Below, in pieces: positions 16,373 to 22,910 of a stretch of DNA of 32,871 nt. Position numbers and translations under genes: made by a program. Under the pieces are notes generated by a model that was not told the DNA's origin, did no database searches, and saw only the letters and a list, made by a program, of their open reading frames with translations. Location of the stretch: contig CANQMK010000009.1 in assembly GCA_947624895.1 (NCBI GenBank), positions 1-32,871 of the forward strand, read 5' to 3'. Positions within the stretch are counted from its first letter, which is position 1. Each line of letters starts with the position of its first letter. This DNA is from an uncultured Oscillospiraceae bacterium (GTDB lineage: Bacteria; Bacillota; Clostridia; Oscillospirales; Oscillospiraceae).

Positions 16373-17680
16373 ATGATGAATGAGGAACGCACGCGCGCGA
16401 TAGAATTGAGCCAACAGGCACGGGTACTTATGGCCGCGGACAAAATGGACCAAGCAAAGACCCTTTTGGAGCAGGCGGTGGCCGCGGATCCTTCTTGCCC
16501 AGAGGTATATGACCACTTCGGTGCTTGGCACATGGCCAAAGGGGAGTTTGCTGAGGCCCGGGGGCAATTTAAAAAGGCGCTTCTGCTGGATAAGAACCGG
16601 GGCGCAACATATTTTGACCTGGGGAACGCCTACCTCATGCTGGGAGAACTGGAAAACTGTATCGAGAGCTACAATCGAGCGCTGACCAGTGGGTATGATA
16701 CAGCGGGAATGCAGTATTATATGGCGCTGGCCTATGAGCAGATGGGAAATTTCGACTTGGTCCTCCGCCATTTGAACCGTGCAATTACCAAAGATCCTGC
16801 CGACCCTAATTTCAAGGTGAAAAGGGCGCATGTACTGATACAGATGCACAGATATGATGAGGCACTCGCCCAAGCGGAGGACTTGGTCCTCTCCTGCCCT
16901 GAACTCTATGATGGATACCATATTCGCACCAACCTGCTCCAGATGCAAGGTGACTATGAAAAAGCGCTGGAAAGTGCCCAGGACGCTATGAGCCGCTTCC
17001 CCAACGATGTAGGTCTTTGTCTAGACGAGGTCCGCTGTATAGCCCTGTGTGGTCACTTGGAGGAAGCGGACAACCGCTTGACCGAGGCTGCTCAAATGGC
17101 CTATTTTGAGGAGGAAAGGCCACGTTTCTATCAACTTAAGGCAGAGCTAAAGGCCCAAGCGGGAGATTTGACGGGGGCGATCGAAGCGGCAAGGGCTTGC
17201 CGCGGAGCGGACGGCAACCAGCCCAGCGATGTTGTTCTGCTGTTGATGGAGTTGCTGTCCGCCACTGAACAATATGAAGAACTCCTGAAAACAGCCGATG
17301 AGATCTATGAGCAAGATCGCAATGACCTCTGCTATCGGGCGGCTATCTTTTTCCGAGCGGCGGCGATGGAAAAGCTGGGGAGGCAAGAAGAGGCCCAGCA
17401 GTATTACCGGGATGCGATCACCCTCTACCGTACTATGACGTTGGAAGATCCCGCTCTGTCAGATGTGTACCTCTACCGAGCCATGGCCCATCGAGCGCTT
17501 GGGGAGTATGACAAAGCGCTGGAGATGACCAACTTCCTGATCACCTTGGATCCCACCCAGCCGGAACCGTATGATGTGCAGAAGCTTATCTATGAGGCGA
17601 TGGGGGATCAGGATAAAGCCCAAGAGGCTCAGAAGATGGCCAACACCTTGAAAGATCCGGAAAAGGAGGATAAGAAGTGA
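16373..17680 (+). CDS. TPR-repeat protein
   Basis: 435 residues, cytoplasmic, built almost entirely of tetratricopeptide repeats. Each unit is about 34 residues with the pattern 'A...Y..LG....A...Y..AL..D', for example ATYFDLGNAYLMLGELENCI, 'YYMALAYEQMGNFDLVLRHL' and YLYRAMAHRALGEYDKALEM. GGAGG lies six bases before the first ATG (16373). TPR proteins are protein-binding scaffolds and often chaperone secretion substrates. The last codon overlaps the GTG start of the next WXG100-like gene (GTGA), so the two are translationally coupled. A role in holding WXG-type substrates before export fits the position but is inferred. Confidence 0.9.
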   Translation: MMNEERTRAIELSQQARVLMAADKMDQAKTLLEQAVAADPSCPEVYDHFGAWHMAKGEFAEARGQFKKALLLDKNRGATYFDLGNAYLMLGELENCIESYNRALTSGYDTAGMQYYMALAYEQMGNFDLVLRHLNRAITKDPADPNFKVKRAHVLIQMHRYDEALAQAEDLVLSCPELYDGYHIRTNLLQMQGDYEKALESAQDAMSRFPNDVGLCLDEVRCIALCGHLEEADNRLTEAAQMAYFEEERPRFYQLKAELKAQAGDLTGAIEAARACRGADGNQPSDVVLLLMELLSATEQYEELLKTADEIYEQDRNDLCYRAAIFFRAAAMEKLGRQEEAQQYYRDAITLYRTMTLEDPALSDVYLYRAMAHRALGEYDKALEMTNFLITLDPTQPEPYDVQKLIYEAMGDQDKAQEAQKMANTLKDPEKEDKK

Positions 17681-18003
17681 GCGCATCTCTTTCTTACGAG
17701 AAGGGCGTCAGCTTAGCCTTTGACACCAGTGTTCTAAGAACTGCGGCGCAAAAATATCTCTCTATTTCCGGAGATCTGGACCATCTGAGCCAGGAGCTGC
17801 AATCTCTCCTGAAAGAGTTGACCAACTCCGCCTGGACTACCGAAGCTGGAAAAGCATTTCAGAAAATGGTGGAGATGGATTGGAGTAAGGCCTTAACGCG
17901 CTACTGTGAGCTGCTGAACACGCTAGCCGAGATATTGAAGGAAGCAGCAAATCGGTATGAAACCCTTGTGGATCATCATGTGCTGCCCCTCACGATGGCT
18001 TGA
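17677..18003 (+). CDS. WXG100-family protein with a WTT variant motif
   Basis: 108 residues, with a GTG start that overlaps the TPR gene's stop by three bases (the start and stop share GTGA) and a strong AGGAGG seven bases upstream. The helix-turn-helix fold of ESAT-6-like proteins is clear. The turn reads SAWTTEAGKAFQKM, so Trp53 is present but the usual Gly two residues on is Thr. The second helix (LNTLAEILKEAANRYETL) is typical. It probably forms a hetero- or homodimer and is either exported by EssC or helps export. The companion WXG100 gene 70 bases downstream is the natural dimer partner. Confidence 0.83.
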   Translation: MSASLSYEKGVSLAFDTSVLRTAAQKYLSISGDLDHLSQELQSLLKELTNSAWTTEAGKAFQKMVEMDWSKALTRYCELLNTLAEILKEAANRYETLVDHHVLPLTMA

Positions 18004-18073
18004 GCCATGGCATGCAATGCGGCCTTCAGAAAAGACCGTGTTACATAAATTATTTTGAAAGGATGGAACTGGT

Positions 18074-18370
18074 ATGGCAAACATTCGTGTAACTCCGGAG
18101 GAATTGGAAATCCAGGGCAAAAACTTGGTCAGTTTGGCGAAGAACGAGATCGAAGCAATCCTTCGTCAGGTGGACACCCAGGTGCAGGCCATCTGTGACT
18201 CTTGGGACGGTCTGGCACAGGACGCCTTCCTGCTCTCCTACCAAGATATGAAGGAGATACTCGATCAGTTTCCCGTTGTGGTAGAGGGAATTGGCGGGCA
18301 GGCCATATCCGCCGCCCAGCGCTTTGCTGGCGTGGATACTGATTTGTCCAGTTCCTTCCACGCGGGCTAA
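18074..18370 (+). CDS. esxA: Canonical WXG100 (ESAT-6-like) protein
   Basis: 98 residues, the standard size. The protein begins MANIRVTPEELEIQGKNL and carries CDSWDGLAQDAF (Trp44-Asp-Gly46), the classic W-x-G turn between two amphipathic helices. AAAGGATGG precedes the ATG. Proteins of this family are the signature substrates of EssC and also needed for the export of larger effectors. It is the last gene of the cluster, and a strong terminator follows within 20 bases. The 70-base gap before it could hold its own promoter, which would allow higher output, but I see no clear hexamer pair there. Confidence 0.93.
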   Translation: MANIRVTPEELEIQGKNLVSLAKNEIEAILRQVDTQVQAICDSWDGLAQDAFLLSYQDMKEILDQFPVVVEGIGGQAISAAQRFAGVDTDLSSSFHAG

Positions 18371-18388
18371 GAGACGTAATCTCGTATC

Positions 18389-18444
18389 AAAAAGAGAGCC
18401 TTTCACCGCCGTCTAATCATGCGGCGGTGAAAGGCTCTCTTTTT
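18389..18444 (+). terminator. Strong bidirectional terminator closing the type VII cluster
   Basis: A 22-bp perfect inverted repeat, 18389-18410 with 18423-18444, is extended by one further pair and closed by a small loop around CTAATCAT. The left arm starts with five A and the right arm ends with five T, so it can stop transcripts from either side. It lies 18 bases after esxA. Confidence 0.95.
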
Positions 18445-18591
18445 CCTCAACTTGTTCACTGCTGTGTGCGGCGACTCCCGCCGGGATCCCGACCTCGCAC
18501 CAATGCACACATGCTTGATCTTCCTCAGAAGGAGCCTTGTGGGAGAGCTGATGGAGCGCTGGGAGGGAGCTGGGGTAGGGTTGTCAGTATC
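18445..18591. other. Gap between the two terminators, no gene seen
   Basis: These 147 bases lie between the cluster's terminator and the terminator of the leftward lipoprotein operon. Short open frames occur on the plus strand but have no ribosome sites or recognisable protein pattern. I see no tRNA, inverted repeat pair or insertion-element end here. Confidence 0.5.
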
Positions 18592-18627
18592 AAAAACGCC
18601 CAAGGGGCCGGGTGGGGGCCCTTGGGC
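18592..18627 (-). terminator. Terminator of the leftward lipoprotein operon
   Basis: Read on the minus strand, GCCCAAGGGCCC (18627-18616) pairs with GGCCCCTTGGGC (18609-18598), with one mismatch, followed by GTTTTTG. It lies about 20 bases past the stop codon of the lipoprotein gene. Confidence 0.85.
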
Positions 18628-18647
18628 GCTGTTTGGCGGTGGAGAAC

Positions 18648-18927
18648 GTCAAGAGAGAGGGGCGTAGTGGCAGTGGTCCAGGAAGTTGGAGAGGATGTCA
18701 GAGGGGGACGGGGTGAAGGAATCCTGGCAGGCGACCTCCACGGAGACGGCGCAGCCGTCGTAGACAGTAAAGGCGGAGGCCCCCTGGGCGTAGGCGGAGC
18801 CGGAGGGGAAGGTGTAGGTCAGGGCGGTGAAGTCCTGGCCGTTGTGGGTCTCCTGGGCGGTGGTGGACAGGGTGTAGGAGTCCTCGGCCAGAGAGAGCCA
18901 CTCCTCCACGGAGGCCTGGGCGGCCTC
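18648..18927. repeat. 280-bp direct repeat, right copy
   Basis: Same-strand copy of 694-973 with no gaps and 14 mismatches. Here the sequence is the natural 3' end of an intact lipoprotein gene, so this copy is likely the parent. Many of the mismatches fall near the 3' end of the gene, and both copies stay open in the lipoprotein frame. Confidence 0.93.
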
Positions 18928-19236
18928 ATCGGAGCCCTGGTCGGAGAGGAGGACCACCACCTGGGCGTCGTACACCTGGACCTCCTCCCCCTCGCTGTCC
19001 GTGTGGGTCTGGGCCTCCCCGGCGGACCAGGAGGTGAAGTACAGGTTCTTGGAGCCCTTTACGTCCTGGAGGGTGAACGCCTCGCCGGGGCCCTCCACCC
19101 CCAGCTTCTGGCCCACCATGGTCCAGTTCTCGCTCCAGGGTTCGCCGTCCACCGCCACGGCGGGCAGCTTGGGGCCGCACCCGGCCAGAGCCAGCAGAAG
19201 GGCGCACAGCGCCGGGAGAGCCAATATCCGTCTCAT
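18649..19236 (-). CDS. Lipoprotein of unknown function
   Basis: 195 residues with AGGAGG nine bases before the ATG. The N-terminus is a lipoprotein signal (MRRILALPALCALLLALAGC, lipobox LAGC, Cys20). The rest is a compact, Cys-poor extracytoplasmic domain with AVAVDGEPWSENWTMVGQKL near the start and a C-terminal part duplicated at 694-973. I do not recognise the family. It is the last gene of a three-gene leftward operon with a single-span protein and a YesL-type membrane protein. This context suggests an envelope function tied to the sugar transporter encoded divergently. Confidence 0.85.
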   Translation of the reverse strand: MRRILALPALCALLLALAGCGPKLPAVAVDGEPWSENWTMVGQKLGVEGPGEAFTLQDVKGSKNLYFTSWSAGEAQTHTDSEGEEVQVYDAQVVVLLSDQGSDEAAQASVEEWLSLAEDSYTLSTTAQETHNGQDFTALTYTFPSGSAYAQGASAFTVYDGCAVSVEVACQDSFTPSPSDILSNFLDHCHYAPLS

Positions 19237-19254
19237 TCGTTCACGCCTCCTATG

Positions 19255-20004
19255 TTACAGTTCCTCCGCCGGGGCGGAGGCCAGGTATGAAATGTATTGT
19301 GCAACGGCGTCCGCCCGGGGGGTGTTGGCGATCACCCCGAGGTAGACCTTCTTGGGGAAGCCGGCCTGGGCGAACAGGGGAAGGGAGGTGAGTTCCAGGG
19401 CGTTCACGTCCTCCCGGGTCTCCGCCTCATACCGGGCCGCCTCACCCAGCTGGTACTCGATGGCGTTGTCCTCCAAGATCACGGTGTTGGCGGTGAGGCA
19501 GGGGGCCAGCCGGGCCTGGAGGTCCGGGTCGGCGGCCAGCAGGTCGGGCAGGGGGAGGAGGTAGCCGCTGTGGGAGAGGATGTCGTACCCTTTGCGGTCC
19601 ATGAGGGCCACGTCCAGCTGCTTGGACTCGATGGCGGAGACCACCTTCAGCCGGGAGGCGTAGCTGTACTGGTGGTCCTCCTGGGAGGGGTCGTCGGAGA
19701 GGTAGAGGGCCTGGTAGAGGTACACCTCCGCCCGCCGGGGGTCCTTGCCCAGGGAGGTGACAAAGTCGTCAGTCAGGCGGCCCTCCAGCGTCTCCCCCAC
19801 GGAGACGTTGATGTGGGCGGCATACAGCACGGGCTCCTTCCGGGTGACGTGCTGGTACACCAGCGAGCCGGTCACCGCCAGGGCCACCACCACAAGGAAG
19901 ATGGGGAGGCGGAAGTAGGTGAAGATGTACTCCATCTTCTGCGCCGGGCGCATCTGGCGAAAGGCGGACCACAGCGCCGCCCGGTCCTCTCGGGTCAGCT
20001 TCAT
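19255..20004 (-). CDS. Single-span membrane protein, unknown function
   Basis: 249 residues. A basic cytoplasmic N-terminus (MKLTREDRAALWSAFRQM) leads into one membrane span (about 32-52, LPIFLVVVALAVTGSLVY), then an external domain of about 195 residues. The external part contains 'VVSAIESKQLDVALMDRKGY' and an 'LLPLPDLL' stretch, which is loosely like a periplasmic-binding fold that senses or holds a ligand; that reading is weak. The ATG overlaps the stop codon of the yesL gene (ATGA), so the two are co-translated. The downstream lipoprotein starts 18 bases after its stop. Genes like this often follow yesL in gut Clostridia, as I recall, without an assigned role. Confidence 0.8.
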   Translation of the reverse strand: MKLTREDRAALWSAFRQMRPAQKMEYIFTYFRLPIFLVVVALAVTGSLVYQHVTRKEPVLYAAHINVSVGETLEGRLTDDFVTSLGKDPRRAEVYLYQALYLSDDPSQEDHQYSYASRLKVVSAIESKQLDVALMDRKGYDILSHSGYLLPLPDLLAADPDLQARLAPCLTANTVILEDNAIEYQLGEAARYEAETREDVNALELTSLPLFAQAGFPKKVYLGVIANTPRADAVAQYISYLASAPAEEL

Positions 20005-20669
20005 GCGTCGTCACCGCCGTCGGCCTGGTCCGCCGCGGCCTCGTTGGGGTCGTAGGAGCAGGCCCGGATCACCCGGCCTAAGAGGTAGGAGCTGAGCAGG
20101 GCGCACAGGCCCTCCCCGAAGATGATCAGCGGGGTGAACAGGCTCACAACCGCGAAGAACATGGCGAAGTGGATGGCGAAGACCAGGATGGTGCAGAAGA
20201 GGTAGCGGGCGCCGATGAAAAAGGCGTTTTTGAGCATGGCCAGGTTGGTGTTGGAGACGCTGGCCACCAGGGGGAAGACGTAGATCAGGATGATGCAGTA
20301 GAAGACCGCCACGGCGATGACCATGGCCAGGATCACCGTCCACAGCACCGCCACCGGCCCGGTGGAGGCGGCCCGGAGGCGGTAGAGGAGGTAGCCGTCC
20401 CCCGCCAAAAAGAGCCCCGCGGCCAGCAGGATCAGCCACAGGACGGTGGACTGGCGGAAGTTCTCCCGAAAGGCCCGGAAGAAGGTCTGGGCCAGGGGGC
20501 CCTCCTCGTCCCGGGTGATCTTGAGGGTGGTGTAGTAGAGGGCGGTGGTGGAGGCGCCCACGGTGAAGATCGGAAGACAGCAGACGAACCAGAGCAGGTT
20601 GAGGTAGCAGCTGTAACAGAGCTTCAGCAGGACCTGGCTGAACGGGCTGTCGTAGGAAAAGAACTTCAT
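20001..20669 (-). CDS. yesL: YesL-family (DUF624) membrane protein
   Basis: I chose the internal ATG at 20669 (222 residues), which has AAAGAGGGGCGG just upstream; the longer reading adds a Pro/Arg-rich head without a ribosome site. The start MKFFSYDSPFSQVLLKLCYS and the LLWFVCCLPIFTVGASTTAL segment are hallmarks of YesL/DUF624. Five or six membrane spans follow. YesL genes are regularly neighbours of LplB/LplC-type ABC sugar transporters, as here, but the biochemical role is not settled. A consensus promoter lies about 55 bases upstream. Confidence 0.9.
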   Translation of the reverse strand: MKFFSYDSPFSQVLLKLCYSCYLNLLWFVCCLPIFTVGASTTALYYTTLKITRDEEGPLAQTFFRAFRENFRQSTVLWLILLAAGLFLAGDGYLLYRLRAASTGPVAVLWTVILAMVIAVAVFYCIILIYVFPLVASVSNTNLAMLKNAFFIGARYLFCTILVFAIHFAMFFAVVSLFTPLIIFGEGLCALLSSYLLGRVIRACSYDPNEAAADQADGGDDA

Positions 20670-20725
20670 CTTCCGCCCCTCTTTCCGCCCCGCCGCCCGG
20701 GAGGGCGCGGGGTTTCTTACCTTGG

Positions 20726-20754
20726 ATGGTAACATAGAAGTGTGCAAATGTCAA
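20726..20754 (-). promoter_or_regulatory. Promoter of the leftward yesL operon
   Basis: On the minus strand TTGACA (20749-20754), a 17-base spacer and TACCAT (20726-20731) make a strong sigma-A promoter. The spacer contains TTTGCACA, so a repressor bound to that motif would block RNA polymerase. The transcript would have a leader of about 50 bases. Confidence 0.8.
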
Positions 20755-20853
20755 CACGCGGGGGGCAAAAAGCCCGGAGGACGGGGGCTTGACCGGCAGG
20801 AGTGTACAAAAATCGCCTTCAAAATTGTGCAAATAGGAAAAAATATGTGCAAA
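20741..20853. promoter_or_regulatory. Cluster of TTTGCACA motifs (candidate operators)
   Basis: The octamer TGTGCAAA (TTTGCACA on the other strand) occurs at 20741-20748, 20826-20833 and 20846-20853, between the two divergent promoters. The third is followed by CGTAAAA, giving a partial dyad. The same octamer recurs at 31209-31216 and 32479-32486. Confidence 0.55.
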
Positions 20854-20867
20854 CGTAAAAATCAGTG

Positions 20868-20896
20868 TTGACATTTTGCTAAACCGGGCATACAAT
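20868..20896 (+). promoter_or_regulatory. Promoter of the carbohydrate ABC operon
   Basis: TTGACA (20868-20873), a 17-base spacer and TACAAT (20891-20896) form a near-perfect sigma-A promoter. The -35 is part of TTGACATTTTGCTAA, which resembles the operator-like motif TTTACATTTTGCACA before lacI. The start codon of the first permease is about 80 bases downstream of the expected start point. Confidence 0.85.
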
Positions 20897-20982
20897 CATG
20901 GCGTCCCAGAGCACGGCACGGCGCGTCTTTGGGCGGGCAGACCACGACCCCGGCGAAAATCAAGAAAAAGGAGGAGAATTAT

Positions 20983-21927
20983 GTGAGTAAAACCCCCCGC
21001 GGCACACTTGCCCAAAAGGGCGGAAGCTCCAGGGTCCACAACACCCTGGTGTATATCCGGCAGCACTGGCAGCTGTATGTGTTCTTCATCATGCCCGCCT
21101 TCCTGCTGACGGTCATCTTCCGCTACATCCCCATGGGCGGCATCGCCATCGCTTTCACAGACTACAACCCCATCCAGGGCATCCTGGGGAGCGAGTTCGT
21201 CGGCGTGTCGCACTTCACGCGATTCTTATCATCTCCCGACTTTTTGAGCTACTTGGTCAACACCCTGAAGCTGAGCGTTTTTGGACTGCTTTGGGGCTTC
21301 CCGGCGCCCATCCTGCTGGCCTTCCTGCTCAACCGCATCCTGAGTAAAAAGCGCAAGCAAAAGATCCAGTTGGTGCTGTATATGCCCAACTTCATCTCCG
21401 TGATCGTGCTGTGCGGTATCGTGCGCATCCTGCTCTCCCCCACCGGCATGGTGAATATGCTCCTGGGGACCTCCATCAACTTCATGACCCTGCCCCAGGC
21501 GTTCCGCACCATCTACATCGCCAGCGGCATCTGGCAGGGGGCCGGTTGGTCTTCCATCATCTACACCGCCGCCCTCTCCAACGCCAGCAAGGACCTGAAG
21601 GAGGCCGCCGTCATCGACGGGGCCAACCTCATCCAGCAGATCCGGGCGGTGGAGTGGCCCGCCATCAAGGACACCGTGCTCATCCAGTTCATCATGTCTG
21701 TGGGCAACATCATGTCCATCGGCTTCGAGAAAGCCTACGCCCTCCAGACCGACCTGAACATGGCCTCTTCCGAGATCATCTCCACCTACGTGTATAAGCT
21801 GGGCCTGATCCAGGCCGACTTCGGCTTCTCCACCGCGGTGGGTCTGTTCAACACGGTCATCAACGTCATCCTCTTGATCTCCATGAACGCGATCGTCAAG
21901 AAGATGAACGATGGCAAGGGCATCTAA
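20983..21927 (+). CDS. lplB: ABC sugar transporter permease, LplB family
   Basis: I chose GTG 20983 (314 residues) because AAGGAGGAG lies about eight bases before it; the longer TTG reading has no such site. Six membrane spans are evident, and the conserved permease loop reads EAAVIDGANLIQQIRAVEWP, the EAA motif that contacts the ATPase. The family (COG4209-type) imports oligosaccharides with a lipoprotein binder. It is the first gene of the rightward operon and is followed by the second permease after 18 bases. Confidence 0.92.
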   Translation: MSKTPRGTLAQKGGSSRVHNTLVYIRQHWQLYVFFIMPAFLLTVIFRYIPMGGIAIAFTDYNPIQGILGSEFVGVSHFTRFLSSPDFLSYLVNTLKLSVFGLLWGFPAPILLAFLLNRILSKKRKQKIQLVLYMPNFISVIVLCGIVRILLSPTGMVNMLLGTSINFMTLPQAFRTIYIASGIWQGAGWSSIIYTAALSNASKDLKEAAVIDGANLIQQIRAVEWPAIKDTVLIQFIMSVGNIMSIGFEKAYALQTDLNMASSEIISTYVYKLGLIQADFGFSTAVGLFNTVINVILLISMNAIVKKMNDGKGI

Positions 21928-21945
21928 GGGGGGAGGAGAGACGCT

Positions 21946-22860
21946 ATGAAAGCGAAAGCTGTGAAGAAAAAAAGCGAGTTCGCCAAGCTGCCCACAGGGG
22001 ACAAGGCCATCCTGACCGTCGCCTACATCATCCTGGGCCTGTTCCTGCTGGCGATCATCCTCCCGGTCATCTACATCATCCTGGCCTCCTTCATCGACCC
22101 GGTCACGCTGCAGAACAAGGGCCTGACCTTCGACTTCAGCAAGTGGACGCTGACGGCCTACGAGCGGGTGATGACCAACTCCCAGATCTGGGTGGGCTTC
22201 AAAAACGCCCTGATCTACTCGGTGGAGTTCACCGTGCTGTCCGTGGCGGTGACCCTGTTGGCGGCCTACCCCATGTCCCGGCCTGACTTCCGGGGCAGAG
22301 GGTTCTTCAACGTCATCTTCGTCATCACCATGTTCTTCGGCGGCGGGCTGATCCCCACCTACCTGCTCATCAACGACCTGGGCCTGTACGACAACCCGCT
22401 GGCCATCCTGCTCCCAGGGGCGTTCAGCGTGTGGAACATGATCATCGCCCGCACCTACTACCAGGGGATTCCCCGGGACCTCCAGGAGGCGGCGGACATC
22501 GACGGGGCCACTGAGATGCAGTACTTCTTCAAGATCCTGCTCCCGGTGTGTACCCCCATCATCGCCACCATCGCCATGTGGAACTTCGTGGGGATGTGGA
22601 ACAGCTACTTTGACGCCATGATCTACCTCAACTCCGCCAGCAAACAGCCCCTGCAGTTGGTCCTGCGCTCCATCCTGATCCAGAGCCAGCCGGAGCCGGG
22701 CATGGTCTCCGACATCCAGAGCACCGCCCAGCGGGCCCAGTTGGCCGAGCTTTTGAAGTACGCCACGATCATCATCTCCAGCCTGCCGCTGATGATCATG
22801 TATCCCTTCTTCCAGAAGTATTTCGACAACGGCATCATGGCCGGCGCGGTGAAGGGCTGA
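21946..22860 (+). CDS. lplC: ABC sugar transporter permease, LplC/UgpE-like (MalG type)
   Basis: 304 residues with GGGAGGAG before the ATG. It starts with a basic head and has six spans. The EAA loop is EAADIDGATEMQYFFKILLP, typical of the second permease in CUT1 transporters. It should pair with the LplB-type protein to form the membrane channel. The C-terminus ends in 'FDNGIMAGAVKG', the usual end of this family. The binding-protein gene follows after 50 bases. Confidence 0.93.
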   Translation: MKAKAVKKKSEFAKLPTGDKAILTVAYIILGLFLLAIILPVIYIILASFIDPVTLQNKGLTFDFSKWTLTAYERVMTNSQIWVGFKNALIYSVEFTVLSVAVTLLAAYPMSRPDFRGRGFFNVIFVITMFFGGGLIPTYLLINDLGLYDNPLAILLPGAFSVWNMIIARTYYQGIPRDLQEAADIDGATEMQYFFKILLPVCTPIIATIAMWNFVGMWNSYFDAMIYLNSASKQPLQLVLRSILIQSQPEPGMVSDIQSTAQRAQLAELLKYATIIISSLPLMIMYPFFQKYFDNGIMAGAVKG

Positions 22861-22910
22861 TCGCCCGGACGCGCCACATACATGAGCGGCAAGGGAAAGG
22901 AGAAACGACG

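Noticed and set aside
18445..18591. Possible tRNA or integration site next to the island
   Set aside because: I looked for cloverleaf arms and a CCA-type end on both strands and found none.
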